Notes: generated by a model from the sequence alone, not told the origin. 64,000 bases of DNA from Ktedonospora formicarum (GCF_016587355.1 NZ_BNJF01000001.1:1426001-1490000); one strand, 5' to 3'; shown: positions 1 through 10,175, counted from the first letter of the stretch. Program-made: numbers and translations.

Positions 1-616
1 CAAAACTCAACCCACAACAGGCAGCCCAGAACAGATCATGGCGGGACTGTACATATTTAACACAACAGACGAGCGTAAGCACAACAAAAAAGAGCAGAAG
101 TGTATCAACAGTATAAAAATGGGAAAGTTGGATCTGAAAAGGAGTGAACGCGACCAGAATGGCAGCTAGCAGAGTTGCACACTGGGTAGCTCGACGACCA
201 AATCCTAAGTCGCGCGTTAACAAAAGCGCCAGCCACGCCGTCAGCAAGACAGAGCCGGTATCAAGAAGGGAGGATAAAACACGCCCCAGAAGGGTTAATT
301 CGACAAACGTCATCGGTGATTGCATTGTCAAACGCGAGATAAGAAATGACAATACAGCCAGGAGATAGAGGGGAAATGAACCATACGCAAAAAAGTGCGG
401 ATTTAGCGGCGAATGATTAGGGTCAAGAAATTGAGAGAAGCTTGTAGGCCAGCCAAGCGCTGTGATACGAAAAAGAATCTGACGTTCATCAGGATGAAAA
501 CTATTACCTGCATCCCAATTCACGCCATACAGGCGTAAGCCTACACTTAACAACGCTACCGCAAGCAGGGCCAGTGGGAACCAGGAGACACGAAATATTC
601 TCTGCATACTATGCAT
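1..616 (-). CDS. Glycosyltransferase family 39-type membrane protein, N-terminal part (cut by window edge)
   Basis: An open frame runs from an ATG at 616 (or 607) to the window edge without a stop, about 205 codons. The visible protein starts with a hydrophobic helix, then has the motif FHPDERQ, typical of the acidic first loop of GT39/ArnT/PMT-like membrane glycosyltransferases, and then several hydrophobic segments alternating with short polar loops. Such enzymes move a sugar from a polyprenyl-phosphate donor to an acceptor on the outer face of the membrane. An AGAGG sequence lies just ahead of the first ATG. The family call rests on the HPDE motif and the membrane pattern; the acceptor and the C-terminal domain are outside the window. 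Confidence 0.7.
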   Translation of the reverse strand, partial: MHSMQRIFRVSWFPLALLAVALLSVGLRLYGVNWDAGNSFHPDERQILFRITALGWPTSFSQFLDPNHSPLNPHFFAYGSFPLYLLAVLSFLISRLTMQSPMTFVELTLLGRVLSSLLDTGSVLLTAWLALLLTRDLGFGRRATQCATLLAAILVAFTPFQIQLSHFYTVDTLLLFFVVLTLVCCVKYVQSRHDLFWAACCGLSF

Positions 617-784
617 TATCCTCTATGAAAAACAGCGGCTCTCGACATCATCGCTGAACACAAAACCCTTTGCATTATAGCCAGCACACCGCTTCACGGT
701 CAACAGTAAGCACTGATCTCCTCAGAGTTTGCAGTTTCCTTGTCAAGCTCGCCCTCGAGGCTGCGGTACGTAAAGAACAAAAAC

Positions 785-827
785 ACACCTATAGCAATCG
801 AGCAAAGAGGCTAATTGCTATAGGTGT
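785..827 (-). terminator. Rho-independent terminator after the HTH-GAF gene
   Basis: A perfect 14-bp stem (785-798 with 814-827) and a 15-nt loop. On the minus strand it is followed by a T-rich run (complement of 776-784). It lies about 60 bp after the stop of the minus-strand regulator. The rest of 617-886 shows no gene. Confidence 0.7.
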
Positions 828-886
828 CTCTCTTATCTCAAAGTATTAGAAACAACCTGATCCTCAAAAAATATCCAGAAATAGTC

Positions 887-1866
887 TCATGCATGCTGCA
901 TTTGATACTGCAAGAGGTCTTTCTCTATTTGGCACCAGACCTCATCCTCAGCTTTGCCAACCGTTAATTGGTTATGTATCATGACTTGAGTAACACGACT
1001 GCGAAAATGCGTCAGAAACTGTTGCTGATTTGCAGGGAGTGGCATAGGATAGAGCTCAACCATGTCCAGAGGCACATAATCATCAGCGCTAAATGCCAGA
1101 TTTAAGAGCTTAGTATAAGCAGCAAAAAGGGCTTGATGGGACCTGGAGAGAAAAAACTTTGGGCGTGTACTTGAGCCGAGCAGGCACCCCGCAATCGTGT
1201 TACCCAGCATAATGGGATGCGCCATTGAGCTCTGTTCATGCTCATCCCAGACCACCGGAAATAGCTGAAAACCATCTGAACGATCTGCAATCACCCGCGC
1301 GTTACCCGTATTAATCACATAACCTGCCAACGACTCTACACCGAGAAAGGCAGTGCGGTGCTCCAATTCATGATCCCAGGGTGCGGTGCCCCGACCGGTA
1401 ATTTCTCGCGAGCTACGCACCTTTCCCCAATCGAAGGAGGCATGCATTTCACAACGGTCAGTTCCAGTCCAACACGATGCGGATCCAGATGTTTGATAAT
1501 TTGCTGCAAGATCATATCACAAAGCGAACTAAAGCGCAGGATAGAAGGCAGATTACAGTGAGCATTCACCAAGCGAGAGTAGAAAAGAGGGGAAATCGTG
1601 ATAGTATCCACCTCCACACTCATCATCTCGGGGTCCTGAAAAGGCTTGCTTACCTCATCTGGCAGCGATTCCATAAAGGCGGCGCTATGCTCGGGAAGGG
1701 CTTGCAAGAGCTGGCGCAAATTCTGTGTGCGCGGCGTTGAAGTATTATTGGCCCAACGGGTCAAGGTAACAGGATTGATATCTAATGCGTTCGCTATTCG
1801 CTGTCTCTGATGGGTATCCTGTATGATGCGACCCAATACTTCACGCCAGTTTGCTGACTCAGTCAC
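887..1866 (-). CDS. HTH-GAF transcriptional regulator, frameshifted
   Basis: Two overlapping minus-strand frames together make one protein. The upstream frame (1866 to 1336, GTG start after a GGGGG run) encodes a helix-turn-helix at about residues 8-50 and the start of a sensor domain. The downstream frame (ending at 887) continues it with REITGRGTAPW and FLGVESLAGYV, the usual beginning of a GAF domain in Ktedonobacterial HTH-GAF regulators. Adding one G to the GGGG run (plus-strand 1425-1428) joins them as a 326-residue protein reading PPSIGGKVRSSREI across the join. Family members bind DNA and sense an unknown small molecule. The break is either a sequencing error or a recent inactivation; error is favoured because three other genes here show the same lesion. 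Confidence 0.7.
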
Positions 1867-1895
1867 AGTGCACCCCCATGTGACAGATACATCCT

Positions 1896-1923
1896 CTTAT
1901 AGAGTGTAAACATTTTTTGTGAA
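1896..1923 (-). promoter_or_regulatory. Possible sigma-70 promoter of the HTH-GAF gene
   Basis: On the minus strand TTCACA (1918-1923) and TATAAG (1896-1901) are 16 bp apart and lie about 30 bp ahead of the GTG start. Inferred from match to the consensus only. The remainder of 1924-2257 holds no gene I can support. Confidence 0.35.
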
Positions 1924-2257
1924 ACCCGACCCCCACTGGGGACATAAACTCACGATCCTCCCTTAGGAGTCACAGTGGTGGTGGCGCTAGAACGCTCGGG
2001 GTCATGAAGCGGCCTTAAACGTTTTCTTGAGCCTACAGAATAGTATCATAACAGCAAAAGACAAATGCGTCAACTAAGACATGTATAGCATTTATATGTT
2101 TTCCAAAACGTTTATACTCTCTTTTACATTGCGTATACTAGTTTTTCACAAATGGAAATTTTAAACAAGGTCATCTCATACTACGATAGGCTTCGATTCC
2201 TACTCACACAAACAGGCAAGTAAAACATATATAAGAATCGTGAGAGTCTCAAAAGAG

Positions 2258-2294
2258 AAAAAGGTCGTGGCTTGTATTGAGCCACGACCTTTTT
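2258..2294. terminator. Terminator downstream of clpC, possibly bidirectional
   Basis: A perfect 15-bp stem (2258-2272 with 2280-2294) and a 7-nt loop, with A-run and T-run flanks that give a U-tract in both directions. It is 20 bp past the stop codon of the minus-strand ClpC gene. Confidence 0.8.
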
Positions 2295-2314
2295 CTTATC
2301 AGGCATTTTATATG

Positions 2315-4857
2315 CTAAGCAGCACCAATGGTCGTTGGAGTGCGGTGTCCCTTTTGAGAGGCGCTAGTCGCTAGAGCTGGCATAGCAGCCGCTTTCACGT
2401 GGACTAGCGATCGAGTTTCAGGATCAGCATCAATGAGCACCTCATCGCCCTCAACGATATCTCCACGCAAAATTGCCTCTGCCAACATATCATCCAGTAA
2501 AGTCTGGATCGTTCGGCGTATTTGACGCGCTCCATAGGAGGCATCATAACCAACCTGAACTAGCAACTCGCGGGCCTGCGAGGTGACCTCCAGCTTCACT
2601 GGTAGCGTGTTGAAACGACTGTCAAGCCGCTCTTTCGTCTGCTGAATAAACATATCAACAATCTGACGCAGATGCTCTTTTGTCAGAGAATGGAAGATAA
2701 TTATATCATCAAAGCGATTCAACAGTTCTGGGCGCAACAGATTCTTGAGCGCGGGGAGCACACGCTGACGAATACGCTCTATCTCCTGATGCTGAAGCAC
2801 CTCTGCATTCTTTTGACGAGGTAAAAACGACATCGAGCCTGTCGTAAGCTGCTCAACACCAGCATTTGAGGTGAGCACAATGATCGTATCCTTAAATGAT
2901 ACAGTCTGACCGCGCGCATCTGTCAACGTTCCATCTTCAAGGATCTGTAAGAGCAGATCAAAGATTTTAGGATGTGCCTTCTCAATCTCATCAAAGAGTA
3001 CCACGCTATATGGGCGACGACGCACCGACTCCACCAACTGACCCGCCTGTTCGTACCCTGCGTAGCCAGCCGGGGTGCCGATTAGGCGTGAGACATGATG
3101 GCTTTCCATAAACTCAGACATATCAAAACGCAATAGTGCGTTATGATCGGAGAAGACAATGTCAGCTAACGCACGCGCCAGTTCTGTCTTACCAACGCCA
3201 GTTGGACCGACAAAGAGAAATGAACCGATGGGTCGACGCCCATCATGCATCGACGAGCGAGCACGACGTACAGCACGTGCGACGGCCTGAACAGCCTCAT
3301 TCTGCCCCACCACGCGTTTATGCAATTCATTCTCCAGTGAAAGCAACATGCGGCGCTCACTGGTCGACAAGCGCGTAACAGGAATACCTGTCCAACTAGA
3401 CACAATATGCGCTATATCTTCTTCATCTACGACAGGATAAGGCGTTATATCAGTCATCCAGCTCTGTTCAGCCAACCAGAGATCATGGCGTAGCTGCTGC
3501 TCTCGCTTCAACAATGCCAGCGCTTTAGGAAAATCCTCCTGTGAGATAGTATAGTCCTTCTCACGTGTCGTACTCAAAAGCTGATCTCGTAAGACCTGGA
3601 TAGCGCGTGGTGGCAGAGTGCGCCTGACGCGTGCGCGTGCGGCAGCCTCATCAACCAGATCAATCGCCTTGTCGGGCAAGAAGCGCTCCTGGATATAGCG
3701 CTTTGAAAGCTGAGCAGCGCTTTCCAGAGCAGCATCGGTAATCGTCACCTCATGAAAGTTCTCATAACGAGGTCGCAGAGTGCGCAAACAGGCGATAGTC
3801 TCGTCAATAGTCGCTTCAGGAACCACAATCATCTGGAAACGGCGCTCCAGCGCAGGATCAGACTCAATATGGCGGCGATACTCCTCTTGTGTTGTCGCCC
3901 CAATGCAGCGGAATTCGCCGCGGGCTAGCAGGGGCTTAAATAGGTTGGCAGCATCAAGCGACCCTTCGCCACCTGCGCTCTGCACCAGAGTATGTAGTTC
4001 ATCAATAAAGAGAAGCACATTCTTAGCGGCAGACACTTCACGCATCACGCCTTGTAGGCGTTGCTCAAAGTCACCACGCAGCTTTGTACCTGCCACCAGG
4101 GCAGCTATATCAAGCGCCACAACACGGCACTCACGAAACTCATCTGGCACCTGGCCCTCAATGATACGCATCGCTAGCGCCTCAACCAATGCAGTCTTAC
4201 CAACCCCAGGCTCGCCGACAAGTACAGGATTATTTTTGGAGCGACGGGCCAGAACCTGAAGCATACGCTCTATCTGTGGCTCGCGCCCCACAACGGGCTC
4301 TAATTCTTCCATCAGAGCTTCCATGGTCAAGTCACGACTAAACTCATTTAAGAGAGGTGTTTCATCGTAACAGGACTGAAAACGAACCGCGAACTGAAGA
4401 TTGTCATAACCTTTACTTGTCAGATGTCTCAATTGTTGTTGGGCGTCTTCAGCGGAGATATCCATAGTATTTAGTACACCCATTGTCGTGCTATCCTGTT
4501 CCAGAAAAATTGCCCTTAATAAGTGTTCCAATGAGACAAATTCTTCGTTCTCCAGCGCGGCCTCCTCTTCTGCTTTCCGGAGTGTAGCACGCGCGGAAGG
4601 ATTGAGTCCTGGCGTGCTAATTAATGCTTTATTACCATAACCCAAGACAAATTCGAGCGTCTGAGCAACTCGATAGGGGCTGGTATGCAGGGATGCAAAT
4701 AACGCTTCTACAAGCGAATCATTCAGCTTGAGCAACCCCAGAAATAGGTGAGCACTACCCACCGAACGATGGCAGAGACGAATAGCCTCTTCACGTGCCA
4801 GTGTAAGTACCTGGCGTAATTCGGGGTATAGTTACTATACTTTTTGGGCTGCTTCAT
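2315..4857 (-). CDS. clpC: ClpC-type AAA+ chaperone/unfoldase, frameshift near the start
   Basis: Hsp100 ATPase that unfolds proteins, usually for ClpP. The long frame carries a Clp N-domain, a first AAA+ module with Walker A GEPGVGKT and Walker B LLFIDELH, a middle region, and a second module with GPTGVGKTELARAL, VVLFDEIEKAH and a C-terminal D2-small domain. That frame has no good start: its first usable codon is a GTG at 4762, inside the N-domain. Upstream, in the other frame, an ATG at 4857 follows AAGGAG by 6 bp. Adding one C to the CCCC run (plus-strand gggg at 4823-4826) joins them into an 847-residue protein that starts MKQPKKYSNYTPELRQVLTL, a normal Clp N-terminus. The gene stands alone; no ctsR or mcsB is visible. 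Confidence 0.85.
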
Positions 4858-5468
4858 CCTTAGCTCCTTTTTCAGATAACCACGTCAAGAGTATAAGCGC
4901 GTAACCACCGCGCGGATTGGACATATGGATCGCAGTACCGTTGAAGAAGCATCTATGAGTAACGGCACTACGATCTCAGGTAAATACCCACACCGCTCTG
5001 AAGGCGGCTAGCGCTGTCGCGCTCAGGATTCGAAAGGTACTATATCTTCAAGCGGTTGTGTTTGAGATTGTACCCTAAATTTCCTCGCGCATTTTCTCTC
5101 ATGAGCATTTTTCACATTCCCACAAGCCCATAACTACCAGTCGGCAAAGCCTGCCTCCCTTGACAAAAATAAAAGAAAACACCCCCCAATAGTACCAGCA
5201 GGACAGGGTATATATGGGCTTATATACTAACAAAATGGCGATTTGGGCACTACTACGTTCGTCTGGCCCCTAATATTCAAAACCACTTCCCTGTATGTGA
5301 AGATTATGGATTATCAAAGGAAATGCAAAAAGGGGGAAGATAATTGCCTTCTGCTTTGTTTTTAGAAAAGAGATCCGCGACACCCCCCATCGTATGCGCG
5401 ACCCAATCATCTCATCAGCTATAATCAACTCTAATTAGTCGCTCACAATTCAACGCAACGAGGAATTT
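4858..5468. other. Intergenic region between divergent clpC and MFS genes
   Basis: About 610 bp with no gene I can support. It holds both divergent promoters by position, but no convincing -35/-10 pair stands out. At 4985-5045 there is a sequence (GGCGGCTAGCGC, then GCGCTCAGGATTCG) related to the dispersed repeat seen better at 35.3 and 46.7 kb. Confidence 0.4.
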
Positions 5469-6818
5469 ATGTCAGACACAACATCAATATGGGAAAATGG
5501 AGATCATCCACCACCAGATCCAGCCCCACAAGTCAAGCCCGATCCATATGGAGTCCTGCGCATTCGCAACTTTCGCCTGCTCTTTCTGGGCTCGCTAGTC
5601 GCTAGCATTGGACAGCGCATGCTTAGCATCGCCATTGGTTGGGAACTTTACGCGCGTACACATTCCGCACTCGTCCTGGGTGGTGTGGGTCTAGTCATGG
5701 TTTTGCCAGTCATATTTCTCTCACTTCCGGGAGGACAGATTGCCGATACCCACAATCGACAACGCATTATTCTCATAACAGAAGGCGCTCTGGCACTCAT
5801 CTCGCTAGGATTAGCGGTGCTTTCCTACAATCAGGCTCCGATCTGGATGATTTATGGCTGTCTCCTACTCATGGGTTGCGCCTCTGCCTTCAACAGTCCA
5901 GCCTCATCAGCCTTTCTGTCTGAGACCATACCTGAGGATAGCTTTGAGAGGGCCGCGACATGGTTTAATAGCTCCTGGCAGCTTGCTTCAGTGATTGGTC
6001 CCGCCCTGGGAGGTTTCTCTATCGCCCTTTTCCAAGGGACTCTTCCTGTCTATATTTTCAATACATTAGCAGGCATCTTCATGGTACTGATGGTTGCGCA
6101 GATACGCATCCAACAGACCACATTCCAGGAGCCTGCCGAGAAAAAGCAGACTACACTTAAAGACCTGGGCGAGGGCTTGCAGTTCTTGCGACACTCACCA
6201 ATCATCCTAGCTGCGATTACGCTTGACCTCTTCGCAGTTTTATTTGGTGGTGCCACGACATTGCTTCCCATCTATGCACAAGATATTCTTAAAACGGGAC
6301 CAACAGGTCTAGGTTGGCTGGATACAGCTCCTTCTATTGGCGCCATCTGCATGACACTCTTGATCGCGCACCGACCACCATTTCGCCATGCGGGCAGAAC
6401 TTTGCTTCTGGCGGTGGCAGGCTTCGGCGTTGCGACAATTGTGTTTGGCTTCTCAACCTCCTTCTGGCTCTCACTGCTCATGCTTTTCGTGCTAGGAGCC
6501 CTCGATAACATCAGTGTGATTATTCGTAGCACTCTGATGCTCACCCGCACGCCCAACCATATGCGAGGCCGGGTATCAGCAGTCAATTCACTTTTTATCG
6601 CGTCTTCAAATCAGCTTGGGGGCTTTGAATCAGGAGCGGTGGCCCAATGGTTGGGACCAATGCTTACAGTCATAACAGGCGGGATTGGCACAATTGTAGT
6701 GGTACTAGCGGTTACAGGTATCTGGCCGCAGATTCGGCAATTGACTACACTCAATACACCTGATAGCGAGCAACGCGCTGAGGCGAAAATCGAGGAAGTC
6801 GTTGACGCTACAATCTAG
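5469..6818 (+). CDS. MFS transporter, EntS-like (MFS_3)
   Basis: A 449-residue major facilitator superfamily permease with a 30-residue polar N-terminal tail, then about 12 hydrophobic segments. The loop between segments 2 and 3 has GGQIADTHNRQRI, the MFS signature loop (G-x3-D-x2-R-R). It most resembles the enterobactin-exporter (EntS) group of drug/siderophore exporters, so export of a small molecule by proton antiport is likely; the substrate cannot be told from sequence. The ATG follows AACGAGGA at a normal distance. The gene stands alone, followed by a long hairpin, and diverges from clpC. Confidence 0.85.
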   Translation: MSDTTSIWENGDHPPPDPAPQVKPDPYGVLRIRNFRLLFLGSLVASIGQRMLSIAIGWELYARTHSALVLGGVGLVMVLPVIFLSLPGGQIADTHNRQRIILITEGALALISLGLAVLSYNQAPIWMIYGCLLLMGCASAFNSPASSAFLSETIPEDSFERAATWFNSSWQLASVIGPALGGFSIALFQGTLPVYIFNTLAGIFMVLMVAQIRIQQTTFQEPAEKKQTTLKDLGEGLQFLRHSPIILAAITLDLFAVLFGGATTLLPIYAQDILKTGPTGLGWLDTAPSIGAICMTLLIAHRPPFRHAGRTLLLAVAGFGVATIVFGFSTSFWLSLLMLFVLGALDNISVIIRSTLMLTRTPNHMRGRVSAVNSLFIASSNQLGGFESGAVAQWLGPMLTVITGGIGTIVVVLAVTGIWPQIRQLTTLNTPDSEQRAEAKIEEVVDATI

Positions 6819-6851
6819 CGTGTAAGATTTATCCGCTTACATACGCAAATT

Positions 6852-6899
6852 AAGGGAGGCGCTAAAATGTTGCGTGCGCAACATTTTAGCGCCTCCCTT
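6852..6899 (+). terminator. Long perfect hairpin after the MFS gene
   Basis: A 23-bp perfect stem (6852-6874 with 6877-6899) with only 2 nt between the arms, 34 bp after the MFS stop codon. The T-run after it is short (CCCTTTGG), so it is probably a terminator or mRNA-end hairpin rather than a classic intrinsic terminator. Confidence 0.6.
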
Positions 6900-6978
6900 T
6901 GGCAGAATGACCAGCCTGGCTTTATGAATGATCTCATCACAACAACATATTAATAAAAAATAGTTTTTAACCCAAATA

Positions 6979-7013
6979 CAAAACGAGCCGACACTTTGTG
7001 CCGACTCGTTTTG
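6979..7013 (-). terminator. Hairpin terminator after the tRNA-Arg pair
   Basis: On the minus strand a 16-bp stem with two G-U pairs and a 3-nt loop (6979-6994 with 6998-7013) directly follows the tRNA-Arg gene, with a T-rich tail. Confidence 0.6.
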
Positions 7014-7020
7014 CTTGTAG

Positions 7021-7093
7021 CGATCCCGAGAGGGGTCGAACCTCCGACCTTTAGATCCGCAATCTAACGCTCTATCCACTGAGCTACGGGATC
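7021..7093 (-). tRNA. tRNA-Arg(GCG), copy 2
   Basis: A 73-nt cloverleaf. The acceptor arms GATCCCG/CGGGATC pair fully, the discriminator is G, the anticodon arm TTAGA/TCTAA holds the loop TTGCGGA with anticodon GCG, and the T arm contains TTCGACC. CCA is not encoded. It decodes CGC/CGU arginine codons. It is identical to the copy at 7159-7231, 65 bp away, and is probably transcribed with it. Confidence 0.95.
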
Positions 7094-7158
7094 AATTTCT
7101 AAAAACAGCGTATTCAATTGTAAGTTTTTCAACAATCAAAAATAAGTTGATTGTTAAG

Positions 7159-7231
7159 CGATCCCGAGAGGGGTCGAACCTCCGACCTTTAGATCCGCAA
7201 TCTAACGCTCTATCCACTGAGCTACGGGATC
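7159..7231 (-). tRNA. tRNA-Arg(GCG), copy 1
   Basis: Same 73 nt as the gene at 7021-7093, a tandem duplicate. The anticodon GCG is unusual for a bacterial Arg CGN box, which is normally read by an A34 (inosine) tRNA. The 65-bp spacer holds a small 9-bp inverted repeat (7131-7139 with 7147-7155) of no clear role. Confidence 0.95.
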
Positions 7232-7514
7232 AATCACGGGTTGTATACTACCTCATTTCCCTGAACTTGTCAAGAGCTTTTCGGCTCTCCATAGAAAATC
7301 TCTTTTTCTTGTGAAGACTGCCGCTAACCTGCATATGCAGAGACGAAAATAAGATACGCGTCTCAGAGTGGAGCATAAAGGCAGGGTCACGGCAGACAAA
7401 GGATATAAGAAAAATGCCAGAATGCGTAAGAAGCCGAGTGGGCGCACTAGCTACGACCTGCAAACACCAGATTGTACCAGTGCGCGTCAATCCCAGTCCC
7501 TACCTCATAGGCGA

Positions 7515-7961
7515 CTACGCAAGCCCCTCTATGACATCGCGCGCGCGTGCCAGAGCGTCGCGGCGCACATAATAGTAGGCCCACAAGCCCTTTTTACGGC
7601 AATCAACCAGACCCGCATCACGTAGAATACGTAGGTGGTGCGAAATTGTCGGCTGCTCCAAGGTGAAGCTTTCTACAATCTCAAAGACACACACTTCCCC
7701 TTCGTGGCGGCTCAGCAGGCTCAAGATGCGCAAACGTGTTGGATCAGCTAACGCTTTAAGCAAACGGGCCTGAACAACGGCATCGTCTTCACTGAGAGTG
7801 GGCACAAACTTAGGAGCAATCCCTACAGTTGTGCTCCCCAGGGCAGTTGTTGCCTGGCGATGTAACATATTGGCCGCGGACGATGCCGGGCCTGTGGGTG
7901 CTGTTGCAATACGATTTGGATTTCCCTGATTCATCGATGTCATAAACTTCTCTCCTTCCAT
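7515..7961 (-). CDS. ArsR-family winged-helix regulator
   Basis: A 148-residue protein with a 50-residue low-complexity N-terminal tail and an ArsR/SmtB winged-helix domain from about residue 60. Seen motifs: LLKALADPTRLRILSLL, then GEVCVFEI (the alpha-3 position where metal sensors carry ELCVCDL), and the recognition helix QPTISHHLRILRDAGLV. Only one cysteine is at the usual alpha-3 metal site, so metal sensing is doubtful. These proteins are mostly repressors that leave DNA on binding metal or another ligand. No transporter is adjacent, so the target is unknown; autoregulation through the direct repeats upstream is possible. Second possible start: ATG at residue 7. Confidence 0.85.
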   Translation of the reverse strand: MEGEKFMTSMNQGNPNRIATAPTGPASSAANMLHRQATTALGSTTVGIAPKFVPTLSEDDAVVQARLLKALADPTRLRILSLLSRHEGEVCVFEIVESFTLEQPTISHHLRILRDAGLVDCRKKGLWAYYYVRRDALARARDVIEGLA

Positions 7962-8019
7962 CCTCCCAACCGGATGTCAAACCTACGATTGAGTCTGGGT
8001 TTTTTCGTATGGTACCTTT

Positions 8020-8047
8020 ACCTATAATAACTAGATACCTATAATAA
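8020..8047. promoter_or_regulatory. Direct repeat ahead of the ArsR gene, possible operator
   Basis: The 11-bp sequence ACCTATAATAA occurs at 8020-8030 and again at 8037-8047, 17 bp apart, about 60-85 bp ahead of the ArsR start. The spacing puts both copies near one DNA turn and a half apart. On the minus strand each also looks like a -10 box. Its role as operator or promoter is inferred. Confidence 0.35.
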
Positions 8048-8293
8048 TTATAGAACTCTATCCAAATCGACCTCATGAATACACTCTGTCGAAAGACCTA
8101 AAACTACCGTTCTAGCCCGCCATACACCTGAAGACGGGCAGGGTTAGAACATTTTGCCCTCGCGTCCAGCCTTTCATATTTGCCTTCTTCGCGTTCAGAG
8201 ACTCACAGGAGACATCGAATAACGGGGAGTAGAGGGGGAAAGGTTAAGCAGAAATTCAGGCTGTTTATTCAGGACAGGAGAGCCTCTCGCAGC

Positions 8294-8346
8294 ATAAACG
8301 GGGTGCAAAGATGTTTGTGCATCAACACCTCTGCCCCCCCGTTTAT
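8294..8346 (-). terminator. Hairpin after aspS
   Basis: A 10-bp outer stem (8294-8303 with 8337-8346) lies 18 bp past the aspS stop. The loop is long and can fold again. There is no strong U-tract, so the terminator call is moderate. Upstream, 8048-8293 holds an imperfect palindrome at 8111-8152 and no gene. Confidence 0.4.
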
Positions 8347-8363
8347 TATCAAGCAATTTAATT

Positions 8364-10175
8364 TTAGGAGCGAGTCTCCTGATTTTGAGGCTGTCGGCGC
8401 ACCTGCAAATGTAGCTCTGTCAGTTGCTTCTCGTCAACAGGGGATGGGGCACCCATTAAGAGATCCTGCGCGCTCTGCGTCTTGGGGAAAGCGATGACCT
8501 CACGAATATTTTCCTCGTCCGCAAAGAGCATCACCAGGCGATCAACTCCTAATGCAATGCCACCATGAGGGGGCGCACCATACTCGAAGGCTTCTAGCAT
8601 ATGCCCAAACTGCTCATGAATCTGCTCATCATTCATCTTCATCAGCGAGAAGATCTTCCGCTGAAGTTCGGCGACATTGATACGGACACTACCGCCACCA
8701 ACCTCATAACCATTACAAATGATGTCGTACTGCTTGGCACGTATGTTGAGCGGATCACTATTCAGACGCTCAATATGAGTCTCGTCCATACCGGAGAAAG
8801 GATTATGCTCGGCATCATAGCGCTGCAAATCTTCATCGTAATGGAAAAGAGGGAAATCCACTACCCAGCATAGCGCCATCTCTTGTGGATCAATCAGCTT
8901 GAGGCGCTCAGCGAGCTTGACGCGCAAACGGAAAAGAACCTCATTACAAACCTTGACACTATCAGCTACAAAGAGCAAGAGATCCCCTGGCTGGCCTTCC
9001 AGGCGGTTCACAATCGCCTGCACCTCTTCAGCAGTCATAAACTTCGTCAAGGGCGATTTAAGCGTGCCATCCGACTGAATGGCAAGCTGAACCAAGCCTT
9101 TCGCACCCAGGGTACGAGCGAACTCAGTCAGTTCGTCGACTTCCTTGCGAGTATAGCTTGCACCACCAGGCACTTTGATTCCCTTAACCATGCCCTGCGC
9201 CGCCAGGGCACTCTTGAATACACCAAAGGTCCCCGCGCTAGCCAGGTCTGAAATCTCAATCAGAGGCAAATCAAAGCGCAGGTCAGGATGGTCGGTGCCA
9301 TAACGGTCCATAGCTTCTTTAAAGCTTAAGCGGGGGAAGGGACGGGCCTTGATATGCTTCTGTGGCACCGTCTTCTCAATCAGGAAAATGAGCATGTCTT
9401 CCATCAGGCTCATGACATCCTCTTCGGAAACGAAAGACATCTCAAGATCAAGTTGGGTGAACTCGGGCTGACGATCCGCACGCTGATCTTCGTCACGGAA
9501 ACATCGTGCGATCTGGAAATAGCGGTCCATACCCCCAACCATAAGCAACTGCTTAAGCTGCTGTGGCGACTGAGGAAGGGCGTAGAACTCGCCATCATAT
9601 AAGCGACTGGGTACCAGATAGTCGCGCGCACCTTCAGGTGTGCTCTTCATCAGGATTGGCGTCTCGATCTCCAAGAAACCACGCTCATCGAGATAGTCAC
9701 GCATAGCCTTGACGATGCGATGACGCAAGACGATGTTGTCACGCAAACGAGAACGGCGTAGATCAAGATAGCGATACTTGAGGCGCAGGGACTCATCGAC
9801 CTGTATAGCATCGCTATTAATCGGGAAAGGAGTAGTACGTGAGGCATTGAGAATCTCCATCTCCTGAGCGACGATCTCAATCTCACCAGTCTCCAACTGG
9901 TGGTTCTCAGTGCCCGGGAGACGACGTGAGACCACACCTTTCACCTGCACCACATATTCAGACCGGACATCAGAAGCAATTTTATGTGCTCCTCCGGAAC
10001 GCTCAGGATCACAGATAACCTGGGTCAGACCATAGCGATCTCGCAAGTCGAGAAAGATCAAACCGCCATGATCGCGGCGACGATTGACCCAGCCAGAGAG
10101 GACAACCTCACGGTCAACGTCCTCCACGGTCAATTCACCACAGGTAGCAGTACGGTAATGCACCTCAAAAGCCAC
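8364..10175 (-). CDS. aspS: Aspartate--tRNA ligase
   Basis: Class II aminoacyl-tRNA synthetase that charges tRNA-Asp. The order is: N-terminal OB-fold anticodon domain (VVLSGWVNRRRDHGGLIFLD), class II motif 1 region, motif 2 with FRDEDQRADRQPEFTQLDLE, the bacterial GAD insertion domain, and motif 3 GGIALGVDRLVML near the end. The frame is open further upstream to 10253, but a GTG at 10175 is preceded by AAGGAG at 10 bp and gives a 603-residue protein of normal family length, so that start was chosen. It stands as a single gene. Whether it also charges tRNA-Asn cannot be told from what is visible. Confidence 0.95.
   Translation of the reverse strand: MAFEVHYRTATCGELTVEDVDREVVLSGWVNRRRDHGGLIFLDLRDRYGLTQVICDPERSGGAHKIASDVRSEYVVQVKGVVSRRLPGTENHQLETGEIEIVAQEMEILNASRTTPFPINSDAIQVDESLRLKYRYLDLRRSRLRDNIVLRHRIVKAMRDYLDERGFLEIETPILMKSTPEGARDYLVPSRLYDGEFYALPQSPQQLKQLLMVGGMDRYFQIARCFRDEDQRADRQPEFTQLDLEMSFVSEEDVMSLMEDMLIFLIEKTVPQKHIKARPFPRLSFKEAMDRYGTDHPDLRFDLPLIEISDLASAGTFGVFKSALAAQGMVKGIKVPGGASYTRKEVDELTEFARTLGAKGLVQLAIQSDGTLKSPLTKFMTAEEVQAIVNRLEGQPGDLLLFVADSVKVCNEVLFRLRVKLAERLKLIDPQEMALCWVVDFPLFHYDEDLQRYDAEHNPFSGMDETHIERLNSDPLNIRAKQYDIICNGYEVGGGSVRINVAELQRKIFSLMKMNDEQIHEQFGHMLEAFEYGAPPHGGIALGVDRLVMLFADEENIREVIAFPKTQSAQDLLMGAPSPVDEKQLTELHLQVRRQPQNQETRS

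Noticed and set aside
1931..2040. Possible further copy of the dispersed repeat
   Set aside because: Only GGCGCTAG and scattered bases agree; too weak to count.
7810..8076. 88-residue minus-strand frame overlapping the ArsR gene
   Set aside because: It overlaps the well supported ArsR gene in another frame.
8111..8152. Imperfect palindrome between the ArsR and aspS genes
   Set aside because: Outer 10-bp arms have one mismatch and no repeat elsewhere; no role could be assigned.
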